From a virus: DNA of 38,824 nucleotides. The DNA lies in IMG/VR virus record IMGVR_UViG_3300037231_000218, positions 1-38,824 of that record. One strand, 5' to 3'. Positions 1-7,298 of the stretch are shown here, in pieces (within the stretch, counting starts at the first letter, position 1; each line of letters starts with the position of its first letter). Under the pieces are notes generated by a model, which saw only the letters and a list, made by a program, of their open reading frames with translations, had not been told where the DNA came from and searched no databases. A program made the translations under genes and the position numbers.

Positions 1-1764
1 AAGATCGAGGCCGGCAAAATGAGCATCACCCCCGAGGAATTTTCCCTCCGCGAAGTCGTGGATGCCGTCCTCGAAAACATCACCCCGCATGCGGCGGCCA
101 AAAAAATCGCCCTCGCCGCCATCGTCTCCTGTGCCGTGCCGCGCCGCCTCAAAGGCGACCCCGCCCGGCTGCGGCAGGTCTTGCTCAATCTCGCCGGCAA
201 TGGCATCAAGTTCACCGAACAAGGCGAGGTCGTCGTCCGCGTCCGGCAACAATTCTTTTCCCAGGGTAGAAGTAATTTGCGCTTTGAAGTCACTGACACC
301 GGCATTGGCTTGACTGAAGAACAGACGCAAAAACTGTTTCAACCCTTTGTGCAGGCCGATACTTCATCCTCGCGCCGTTTCGGCGGCACCGGCCTCGGCC
401 TCGCCATTTCCCGCAAAATTGTCGAATTGATGGGCGGACGGATCGGCATTCGCAGTTCCCCCGGCAACGGCTCGACCTTCTGGTTTGAATTGCCCTTTGA
501 AGTACCCCCGCCAGTTAGCAGCGACTACGGCTTTCCCGGCCTGGTTTTTATTCAATCCATCGTCGCCGTGTCCAATGCCAGCCTGCGCGAATCATTGGTC
601 GAACAAATGCGGAATCATGGGATGCACTGCCATGCCGTTTCCACCCCGGCGGAACTTTCCTTTGCTCTGCGGCGCGATCTGCGTGCCGCCGTGATTCCCG
701 TCGTGGTATATGACGATGAGATGCTCGCCAGCGGCGGCGAGAAATTGCGCCATCAACTCGCGGAAAATCGAGAGCACCTTCACTGCATCATGCTCGCCAG
801 TCCGGCCGGACTGGCCAACGGCGAAGATGGCGCCAGTCCGGCCATCGGCAGCAATGTGTTGCTCAAACCCGTCCGCGAACAGGTGCTGTTCGCCGCCCTC
901 ACCGGTATCTTCTCCGGACTCGCTGCCGGAGCGGATAAAACCGCCGCGCTCGAACCGTCCACCAACCCTGCGCACCCGGAAGCGGAAACCGCCGCCAGCC
1001 GGCGCACCGCCATTTCTGATTTGCGCATCCTCGTTGCCGAGGACCATCCCTTCAATCGCAAGCTTTGCCAGTTGATGCTGGATAATTTTGGCGCGCGTGC
1101 CGACTGGGCCTTCAACGGTCGCGAAGCCGTGGAAAAATTTAAACCCGGTGGCTATGACGCCATCATCATGGATTGCAACATGCCTGAAATGGACGGGTTT
1201 GAAGCCACCACCGGAATCCGCCGGGCGGAAGCCGAAAAAAACACCGGCCGCCGCGTGCGCATCATCGCCCTGACCGCGAACGCGCTCGTCGGCGAACGTG
1301 AACGTTGCCTGGCCGTCGGCATGGATGATTACATCGCCAAGCCTTTCACCACTCAGCAACTGTACGTCGCCTTGCTCGCCGCCGTGCCGCCCGCCGATGT
1401 GGAAAAACAATTCCATCCCGCCCGGCTCGAACAACTTTGCAAAGAACTCGAACGTTCGGCAGTTTTGGCCATGGCCGGGGAATTTTTGGATGCCCTGCCC
1501 GGACGTCTCGTCGAAATCCACCGGCTTCAGGCTGCGGACCAATGGAAGGAACTCGATCGCGCTGCCCACGCCCTCAAGGGCCTCGTCGCCATGTTTGGTC
1601 TCCAACCCCTCGCCGATACTTTCCGCTCCCTGGAGCAGGCCGCCGATGCCGCCGACCGGCAACGCGTGCAATCCCTGGTCGCCAGCCTCGACCAACAGCT
1701 GATGATCGCCACCCAGCAACTCAGCGCCTGGCTCCAGAGCCAGTCCGCCAGTCCCGTCGCCTGA
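1..1764 (+). CDS. Hybrid sensor histidine kinase, 3' part (HATPase-REC-REC-Hpt)
   Basis: The reading frame is open from base 1 and begins KIEAGK, the usual end of a HisKA dimerisation helix, so the gene starts upstream of the window. Counting from the first Met (base 19), the HATPase domain has an N box near 53-65, G1 DTGIG at 93-97 and G2 GGTGLGL at 122-128. A degenerate receiver-like stretch follows (about 177-300). A canonical receiver (about 333-455) has phosphoacceptor Asp385 in the IIMDCNMPEMDG context. A C-terminal Hpt domain carries His517 in HALKG. By family knowledge this is a multistep phosphorelay kinase; its signal is unknown because the sensor part is missing. It is host chromosomal and is followed by a likely terminator and the prophage end. 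Confidence 0.93.
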   Translation, partial: KIEAGKMSITPEEFSLREVVDAVLENITPHAAAKKIALAAIVSCAVPRRLKGDPARLRQVLLNLAGNGIKFTEQGEVVVRVRQQFFSQGRSNLRFEVTDTGIGLTEEQTQKLFQPFVQADTSSSRRFGGTGLGLAISRKIVELMGGRIGIRSSPGNGSTFWFELPFEVPPPVSSDYGFPGLVFIQSIVAVSNASLRESLVEQMRNHGMHCHAVSTPAELSFALRRDLRAAVIPVVVYDDEMLASGGEKLRHQLAENREHLHCIMLASPAGLANGEDGASPAIGSNVLLKPVREQVLFAALTGIFSGLAAGADKTAALEPSTNPAHPEAETAASRRTAISDLRILVAEDHPFNRKLCQLMLDNFGARADWAFNGREAVEKFKPGGYDAIIMDCNMPEMDGFEATTGIRRAEAEKNTGRRVRIIALTANALVGERERCLAVGMDDYIAKPFTTQQLYVALLAAVPPADVEKQFHPARLEQLCKELERSAVLAMAGEFLDALPGRLVEIHRLQAADQWKELDRAAHALKGLVAMFGLQPLADTFRSLEQAADAADRQRVQSLVASLDQQLMIATQQLSAWLQSQSASPVA

Positions 1765-1865
1765 AACTTCCCGGAAAATGGATGTGCCGGGTTAAACACT
1801 CAAAACGATCGCCTTGCCAGACTTTGACGGTGTGTCACCTTCAAAATTAAGCCACGGAAAAAGCA

Positions 1866-1924
1866 GCCTAAAACGGGATGGTCCCGTTTTCTTTTCTTCA
1901 AGGACTGATAAACTCGCGGGTGAT
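1866..1924 (+). repeat. 59-nt modular direct repeat, left copy
   Basis: The module has three parts: GCCT plus the palindrome arms AAAACGGGA/TCCCGTTTT and CTT, an 18-nt spacer, then ACTCGCGGGTGAT. The same parts with the same spacing occur at 38728-38786. The spacer matches at only 6 of 18 positions, close to chance. The palindrome core is TGG here and CCA in the right copy. It lies just outside the candidate left-end sites. It could be a dispersed host repeat or an end structure of the element. Confidence 0.75.
1870..1890. terminator. Bidirectional intrinsic terminator candidate, left boundary
   Basis: A 9-bp perfect stem (AAAACGGGA with TCCCGTTTT) closes a 3-nt loop and is followed by CTTTTCTTC on the plus strand. 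It sits 105 nt after the histidine kinase stop. Because the 5' arm starts with AAAA, the reverse strand also ends in UUUU, so it could also stop minus-strand late transcription leaving the prophage. Function is inferred from structure alone. Confidence 0.5.
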
Positions 1925-1940
1925 ACACAAAGCCGAAAAG

Positions 1941-2076
1941 AACTGAGGGAACGGGACAACCTCGATTTGGCTCGGATTGCCTCGATTTGATTAGGGATAA
2001 CGCCGAAACAGGCAAAAGGGCATTTCAATAAATAAAGTGAAGTAATCGGGACACAACAGCGGCGAAAATCGGGACA
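1941..2076 (+). promoter_or_regulatory. Left-end transposase-binding site cluster (candidate)
   Basis: Three sites share the core CGGGACA: 1951-1959 (ACGGGACAA, preceded by AACTGAGGGA), 2045-2053 and 2068-2076 (both ATCGGGACA, 23 nt apart). Matching sites occur near the right end, one of them inverted. This is what MuA-type end recognition predicts: several short sites at each end. Assignment to the transposase is inference. Confidence 0.55.
1960..1989 (+). repeat. Three tandem 10-bp repeats in the left end
   Basis: The units CCTCGATTTG, GCTCGGATTG and CCTCGATTTG follow each other without a gap, directly after the first candidate transposase site. One unit equals about one DNA turn, so repeated contacts would fall on one face of the helix. 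The binding partner is unknown. Confidence 0.6.
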
Positions 2077-2180
2077 AATAAACTGTAGATTTAGAGAAAA
2101 CACCCACCCCAAAAGCCAGTCAAAATGAGACATTGCAGCCGAGTTGCAACCAGGGTGAAACGCTGTTTCAAAGGAATTGA

Positions 2181-3143
2181 TCATACGGGTGGTAAAGGTG
2201 GGGCTGGTGCGGTGCTGAGGTAGGCTGCGCCGTAGCCGCCGGCGTCGCCGGGACTCATGGGGTATTCACCGGGGGGATCGTTGATGGGTTCGGTGATGGT
2301 GATTTGGTTGGTGATGGGAGTGGTGATGCCAAAACCGGCCGTTATGGGCTGGCCTGGGGTGTAGGTGGATGTGGTTTTGCTTTGGAGGGGGACGGGGGTG
2401 CGGCAGATGGTCTTGGCCACCTGGCAGTAAATATCGAATGCATCGTTCCCGCCGGCGCCGCCGTCGATACCGAAATAGCCGTTGGCGCCCAGGGCAAAGG
2501 TGTTGGGGAGGATTCCTTCGGTGAAATCCCAGGAGCCGATGTTGTTGGTGTAAATGACTTCGCCGTCAGCGGGGTTTCCAAAGAGGGGTGGTTTATAAAA
2601 AACCCACATGACCTGGGTGGAATGAGCATAAGCGGCGGATTCGGAGGCGTAGCAGAGTTGCATTTGGACGGTGGCCGCGCCGGGTGACGGGGTGACGGAA
2701 TAGCTGCCGCCGAATTGGACCATTCCGAGCAAGGCGAGCGCGCGGTTGTTGGCATCGGAAATGGTGTATGGGTTGGACAGGGTATTGATGATCCATCGCG
2801 GGCCATCCGGCCCCCAGCCCGACACTTCGCCGGTTGTGGTGAGGTTGCCGAAATTATCATAGGTCTCGGTTGTGGTCCCAACCAGCGTGCCTTGGTAGAA
2901 CCATTGGATAGTGTTGGTCAAATAGATGGTGTCGGGGATTTGGGTCAGATTTAAAATGACATTCCCGAGGGGGTTGGGGACGACTTCGTTAGCGCCAGGG
3001 GTTTCGGGGTCGTTGGTGGGGACGACTCCGATCCAGCCCATGTTGAAGAGGACGAAGGCAATGACGCATTGGCTGTCGCTAGCACCGCCATTGACGACGG
3101 TATTACGACCGCAACCGCAGCCTCCAAACATTAGAGCGCTCAT
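2181..3143 (-). CDS. Late structural protein of unknown function (last gene of late operon)
   Basis: This 320-residue protein is not recognised. It opens with a cysteine/glycine cluster (GGCGCG near residues 7-12), continues as a Gly/Thr/Asn/Pro-rich, probably beta-rich chain and ends APAPPLPPV. Its ATG overlaps the stop of the upstream tail gene in an ATGA (3140-3143), so translation is probably coupled to it. Position at the distal end of the tail module, downstream of the tape measure and hub-like genes, suggests a tail-tip or receptor-binding component. The N-terminal cysteines could bind metal or form disulphides; no signal peptide is seen. Confidence 0.7.
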   Translation of the reverse strand: MSALMFGGCGCGRNTVVNGGASDSQCVIAFVLFNMGWIGVVPTNDPETPGANEVVPNPLGNVILNLTQIPDTIYLTNTIQWFYQGTLVGTTTETYDNFGNLTTTGEVSGWGPDGPRWIINTLSNPYTISDANNRALALLGMVQFGGSYSVTPSPGAATVQMQLCYASESAAYAHSTQVMWVFYKPPLFGNPADGEVIYTNNIGSWDFTEGILPNTFALGANGYFGIDGGAGGNDAFDIYCQVAKTICRTPVPLQSKTTSTYTPGQPITAGFGITTPITNQITITEPINDPPGEYPMSPGDAGGYGAAYLSTAPAPPLPPV

Positions 3144-5302
3144 GCCGTGTCTCCTTCACCTTGATAAATTCCGCTGGTGAGGGCGAGCAAGGTGCGTTGC
3201 TTCAGGACGCCGTTGACGCTGACGCAGACTTTTTGTTCCTGGATCGTGAGCTGATGCCAATTGCCGTCGCTGCCTTTGGCCTTGCGCGGATCGATGACGA
3301 CGGTGGGGCTCCAATTGGGCGGGCTTTGGCTGATGGCGCCGGTTGTGCCGTCCTGGACAATAAATGGATCAATGCCGTAGACAGCGGAGGGATTACTGGC
3401 GACGACGTGGACTTGATCGTGTCCTTTGCCGGACTGGGCGGCGTGGGCGTGGGTTTTGCGGGTGGCGACGATGGTGCCACCGCCTTGCTTGAGCTGGCCA
3501 CCGAATAGGTAGGCGATGTCCACGCTGGTGACGCGGTAGCGGGTGGCGCGGATGGCGTCAATGAGTTCATGGCCGGTGAGATGGAGCGGTGCACCGAATT
3601 GGACGCTGGTGACGCCGGTGGCGATATCACCGGCGATGCGTTGGACGACGGCGTTGACGTTGGTCCAATTGACGGTGCCAGCGGTTTTAAAATTGAGGCA
3701 GTTTTTGCGGCTGATGGAAATGTTTGAGCCCAGGACCGCTTCGACGTTGGTGAAGTTGCCTTCGAGAGCGAGGTTTTGCCAGCAGGTCCACATTGCTTGG
3801 GCGAGGCCGACGGGAATGGTTTCGGCGGTTTGCTGGATGGTGTTGGTGGTTTCGTTGAACTGAGTGCTGAGGCCGTAGGTGTTTAGATTGACGACGGTGA
3901 AATCCTGGCTGAGGGGAATGATATCGACGGCATTCGGAACACCTTGTCCTTTAGAGCGGACGACTTGCGCATGGGCGGTGGCCTGGACGCGTTGGGCGAT
4001 GACGGGAACGCTCGTGTTGCCAATTTTGGTGGTGATCCAATCGGCCCAGGCGCCATCCGTGATGGCGAAGGTGCAGAGTGGATTATAGGGGACAAGACTG
4101 TAGGACCCGTCTTGGGCCTGGTTCCATTCATCGATGGTGACAATGGCGGGATTGGGAATACCGGGATAATTGTTTAGAATGGTGACGCTGATGATGTCGG
4201 GATCATTCAAATCTGGTTTCCAGTGGTTCCAGCCGATGACCTGGTCAAAACCAGAGAGTCCGTCGATAATAAATGGCAGGCTGGCAAAACTGGCAGACTG
4301 ACTGGTGGCGGTGACTTTCGCGCCGCCAAGATCGCAGAACAAATCCACGCCGGTGAATTGGGCTTCGACGCCGGCGGGAACGGGATTGGGATAGAGGTCC
4401 TCAAAGATGCTGAGGTAGGTGCCGCTGGGTTCGCTGTTGGTTTGATCGTAGCTGATGCTGACGTAGCTTTTTTGCCAATCGGGACGTTCGGAAATTTTTA
4501 CGCGTTCAGTGATGGTGATATCGGTGAGGTCAATCAACAGCGGGGTCAGCGAAGCTATTTTAAGGAAATGGACCGTGGGAAACGGCGTGGTGGTATAATC
4601 CCAATGCATCACAAAATCGGGTTCCAGACGGAACATTTTTTTGATTACGTCCGCGCAGGTAATGCCTTTTTGAAAATCGGAAAAAGGAAGGATGGCCGGA
4701 TCGATCTGGCCGATGTTGATCGGCGCTCCATTCAGGATGGCCCATTCAAGCGCGTCTTCGATCTGCTGGCCCGTAGTGGCATAAGCCCAGCCGAAGGGTT
4801 CATTGACTTCAATGGGCGGTGCGCCGGGGGCCGGGTTGAAGCCTGGCGGAGGCACAAATAAAATATTGAGAATGACGCGGGGACTGCTGTAGGTGGTATA
4901 GGTTTCCGGCTCTGGATTGCCGGTGCCAGGATAATTAGCAAATGTCCCGACGGTGTAGCGTTGCTGATAAATTTTGTTTACGAGATACCACCAGGGATTG
5001 ACGAGGCGGCCGAGATGGTTCTGTTCGCCTGGCTGGCCGTCGCGCGTCCATGGTTCAATGCGGCCGAAGAAGCGGCGGACGCCAGTGGGATCGATCAAGG
5101 CTAGCAACGTGCCGTAAGGCCAGAGCTCGGCGGCGTCAATGGCGAGTCCGCCGACGGTGAAGGTCATCACATCGGCAGCCATGTTGTTCAGGTCATATTG
5201 CGCACTGTCGATGCCGAGGGAGGCGAGTGTCTGTGTGGCGGCTGCGGCTGATCCGTCCGGGTTAAGTTGTTGCAGTGACCATTGGTTTGAAGGTTGGATC
5301 AT
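3140..5302 (-). CDS. Putative tail-tip / baseplate hub protein
   Basis: This 720-residue protein lies directly downstream of the tape measure gene. Its N-terminal about 130 residues (GTLLALIDPTGVRRFFGRIEP, then NPWWYLVNKIYQQRY) have the look of tail hub or distal tail proteins: short beta-strands with a conserved F-x-G-R-I turn. The rest is Thr/Asn/Ile-rich and probably beta-structured, with a His/Ala-rich stretch near residue 615 (ATRKTHAHAAQ). The start is supported by GAGGAG about 10 nt upstream of the ATG, one of the few clear Shine-Dalgarno sites in the late arm. Hub assignment rests on position and general character, not on a diagnostic motif. Confidence 0.6.
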   Translation of the reverse strand: MIQPSNQWSLQQLNPDGSAAAATQTLASLGIDSAQYDLNNMAADVMTFTVGGLAIDAAELWPYGTLLALIDPTGVRRFFGRIEPWTRDGQPGEQNHLGRLVNPWWYLVNKIYQQRYTVGTFANYPGTGNPEPETYTTYSSPRVILNILFVPPPGFNPAPGAPPIEVNEPFGWAYATTGQQIEDALEWAILNGAPINIGQIDPAILPFSDFQKGITCADVIKKMFRLEPDFVMHWDYTTTPFPTVHFLKIASLTPLLIDLTDITITERVKISERPDWQKSYVSISYDQTNSEPSGTYLSIFEDLYPNPVPAGVEAQFTGVDLFCDLGGAKVTATSQSASFASLPFIIDGLSGFDQVIGWNHWKPDLNDPDIISVTILNNYPGIPNPAIVTIDEWNQAQDGSYSLVPYNPLCTFAITDGAWADWITTKIGNTSVPVIAQRVQATAHAQVVRSKGQGVPNAVDIIPLSQDFTVVNLNTYGLSTQFNETTNTIQQTAETIPVGLAQAMWTCWQNLALEGNFTNVEAVLGSNISISRKNCLNFKTAGTVNWTNVNAVVQRIAGDIATGVTSVQFGAPLHLTGHELIDAIRATRYRVTSVDIAYLFGGQLKQGGGTIVATRKTHAHAAQSGKGHDQVHVVASNPSAVYGIDPFIVQDGTTGAISQSPPNWSPTVVIDPRKAKGSDGNWHQLTIQEQKVCVSVNGVLKQRTLLALTSGIYQGEGDTA

Positions 5303-5326
5303 TTTAGAGTCTCCTCACGTAGTGTC

Positions 5327-6829
5327 CTACTGGGGCATGTTGCTGACGTTTTTCAGGCGCGCCACTTGTTGTTTTATTTCTTCGATCTCCTGTTTAAAAC
5401 TCGCGATGTTGGGCTGGATGCCGGCGACTATGGTCCAGAGGTCTTTGTGCGCGCTTAAAATGGCCATGAGGTCTTTAACGGCTTCGAGGGCGGCGAGGGA
5501 GTCTTCCGGTGTGGCTTTGGTGTTTTTGGCGGTTTTAGTGATTTCGTCAACGTCGTGCTTGATCTGCTCATCTTCTTTTGCCTGGGCATCGGTGTCGACG
5601 GTCTGAGTTTTTACAGCGGCGGTTTGTTGTTCGATGGGCCGTGTGGCGGCGATGATGGCGGTGAGCTGTGCGATCTCTTTGGTGAGATCGGCGATGGCCT
5701 TGGTGTTTTCGGTTTGCTGTTGTTCGGCATGGGCGGTGGCGTCTTTTTCTTTTTGTATCGCGGCAGGGTCGTTAGCGGCGCGGGCTTGGGCTTCGCCACG
5801 GCGGAGTAGTTGCATCCGAGCCTGGGCACGTTCAACGGCGAGATCGGCATCGCGTTCGTTCTGGGCCTGGGCGCTGTCGTGGGTGCCGTGGACGCCGAAG
5901 GCTTGCTTGCGAACGGCTTCCTGATTGGCGAGGGCTTCGTCCAATTCTTTTTGGATGTCCGCCTGCAGATCGGTGTCTTTTTTGGTATCGCCGAAGTCGG
6001 CGTTCAGGCCGGCGCGGTGGGCTTCGTCGGCGGTTTCCTTATCGCGGGCGGCTTTGGTGGCGGCGGCGAGGGCGGCGGCCTGGGCTTGGGCATCGGCGAG
6101 GGCTTTTTGATCTTCGGCTACTTTTTTATCCTGGTCGGCTTCGCGGGCGGCCTGCTCATCGGCGATGGCTTTTTTCTCAATGTCGGCGCGGGCTTGGGCA
6201 GCCTGGCCTGGGGTAATTTTACCTGACTCTTCGTCGGCCTGAATTTTGGCGATGGCGAGACCTTTTTGGGCAGAGACGAGTTCGGCGCGGGCGCGTTCGA
6301 TGGCTTCGTCGAGGGCGAGTTCTTGTTTGAGTTTATCGGAGACGGATTGTTCGCCGCTGGCAATGTCAGCGAGCTTGTCAGCATAGCCCTGGGCGGCGGC
6401 GGAAGCATCGCCAAAGACCTTTATTTTATCTTCGATACCGGCAAGGAAATCAGCGTTGGCGGCAGTCTTGGCCATTTCGTCGAGGGCCTGGTTGGTTTCG
6501 GCGATGTAGGATTTCATCTCGACGAAGAGGCCGATGGCGGCGGCAAGGGTGCCACCGATGGGACTGCGCATGACACGGAACGCTTCGCCGAGGCTGGGTG
6601 AAATGCGATCCAGCTCAATGATGATACGGCGCATCTCCGCGCCCTCTTCGTGGAACAGGCGGAATTCTTCCTTGGTATTTTCGGTCTCCTTGCCGAGCTC
6701 CTTGATTTCCGGGGCGGCCTTGCCGGCGGCACCGGCAGTTTTGGACAGGTCGGAATTAGCGGCCTGAGCGCCGGTCCCGTCGTAAGGGGTGGTGATCTTG
6801 ATTTCTAAACTTTTTTGTTCGTCGCTCAT
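5327..6829 (-). CDS. Tail tape measure protein
   Basis: This 500-residue protein is almost wholly alpha-helical by composition (Ala, Lys, Glu, Gln, Asp) with long coiled-coil stretches. The N-terminus (LEIKITTPYDGTGAQ, a short beta start followed by helices) is typical of tape measure proteins. One hydrophobic segment lies near residues 93-112 (GGTLAAAIGLFVEM). If length scales as usual, at about 1.5 Angstrom per residue, the tail would be roughly 75 nm. It is flanked by tail-tip genes downstream. Unusually, exported-protein genes rather than tail chaperones lie just upstream. Confidence 0.75.
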   Translation of the reverse strand: MSDEQKSLEIKITTPYDGTGAQAANSDLSKTAGAAGKAAPEIKELGKETENTKEEFRLFHEEGAEMRRIIIELDRISPSLGEAFRVMRSPIGGTLAAAIGLFVEMKSYIAETNQALDEMAKTAANADFLAGIEDKIKVFGDASAAAQGYADKLADIASGEQSVSDKLKQELALDEAIERARAELVSAQKGLAIAKIQADEESGKITPGQAAQARADIEKKAIADEQAAREADQDKKVAEDQKALADAQAQAAALAAATKAARDKETADEAHRAGLNADFGDTKKDTDLQADIQKELDEALANQEAVRKQAFGVHGTHDSAQAQNERDADLAVERAQARMQLLRRGEAQARAANDPAAIQKEKDATAHAEQQQTENTKAIADLTKEIAQLTAIIAATRPIEQQTAAVKTQTVDTDAQAKEDEQIKHDVDEITKTAKNTKATPEDSLAALEAVKDLMAILSAHKDLWTIVAGIQPNIASFKQEIEEIKQQVARLKNVSNMPQ

Positions 6830-6833
6830 GAAA

Positions 6834-7298
6834 CTATTTGTGAATGGTCAGAATCAATGGGCGTGCCGTATATGAAACCGGCGCACACATCGCGCTCTCG
6901 TCGCCGGCATCGTCAAAGGCATTCGCTGCAAACCAGGTCACCGCTCCTGGCTTCGAAAATATGACCGTGGCGTTGGTCACATCTCCCACCTGCAGGACGC
7001 TCGTCAGATTGGTCGGGGTGGGGCCGGCGTAGAGATCATAGCCGGCCGTCTGGGGATCAGCATCGGGCGACCATGTGAGAACCACTGGTGTGTTTGTGAG
7101 GGTGGCGCGAAAGAATTGCCCGGGATCCTGCGAGCCGATGACGATCTGTCCACCGGTCGGCAGATATCCGACGGGAATCCAAAGTTGAAAATCAATCGTG
7201 CTCTCGACCTCGCACGGCTGGTTCGCCGTCAAGATTTGCGACGGCAGCAGCGTGACGCTGCACCCGATAAGCAAAAGGAATGGGAGGATGAATTTCAT
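6834..7298 (-). CDS. Predicted lipoprotein with FN3-like domain
   Basis: The 154-residue protein starts MKFILPFLLLIGCSV, a short signal peptide with lipobox LIGC (Cys13). Residues about 65-145 resemble a fibronectin type III domain: LTWSPDADPQTAGYDLY, a central N-T-V-F strand and a final AxNAFDDAGDESA strand pair. Its ATG overlaps the stop of the SGNH gene (ATGA at 7295-7298). A lipoprotein between tail genes is odd, since virion parts assemble in the cytoplasm; it may be a host-surface protein made in infected or lysogenic cells. The lipobox call is moderately secure because the charged n-region is only one Lys. Confidence 0.7.
   Translation of the reverse strand: MKFILPFLLLIGCSVTLLPSQILTANQPCEVESTIDFQLWIPVGYLPTGGQIVIGSQDPGQFFRATLTNTPVVLTWSPDADPQTAGYDLYAGPTPTNLTSVLQVGDVTNATVIFSKPGAVTWFAANAFDDAGDESAMCAPVSYTARPLILTIHK

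Larger units (their letters stand above)
1765..2180. other. Non-coding left prophage junction
   Basis: This 416-nt stretch has no convincing gene. It holds, in order, host sequence after the kinase, a palindromic terminator-like hairpin (1870-1890) inside a 59-nt repeat module (1866-1924), the candidate left-end transposase sites (1941-2076), three 10-bp tandem repeats (1960-1989) and a small hairpin TGAAAC-GCT-GTTTCA at 2156-2170, just past the stop of the last late gene. The exact host/phage boundary could not be fixed because no convincing short target duplication was found. Confidence 0.7.

Noticed and set aside
592-1719. 375-residue open frame antisense to the histidine kinase
   Set aside because: Shadow of a clear kinase; Gly/His/Phe-rich without recognisable motifs.
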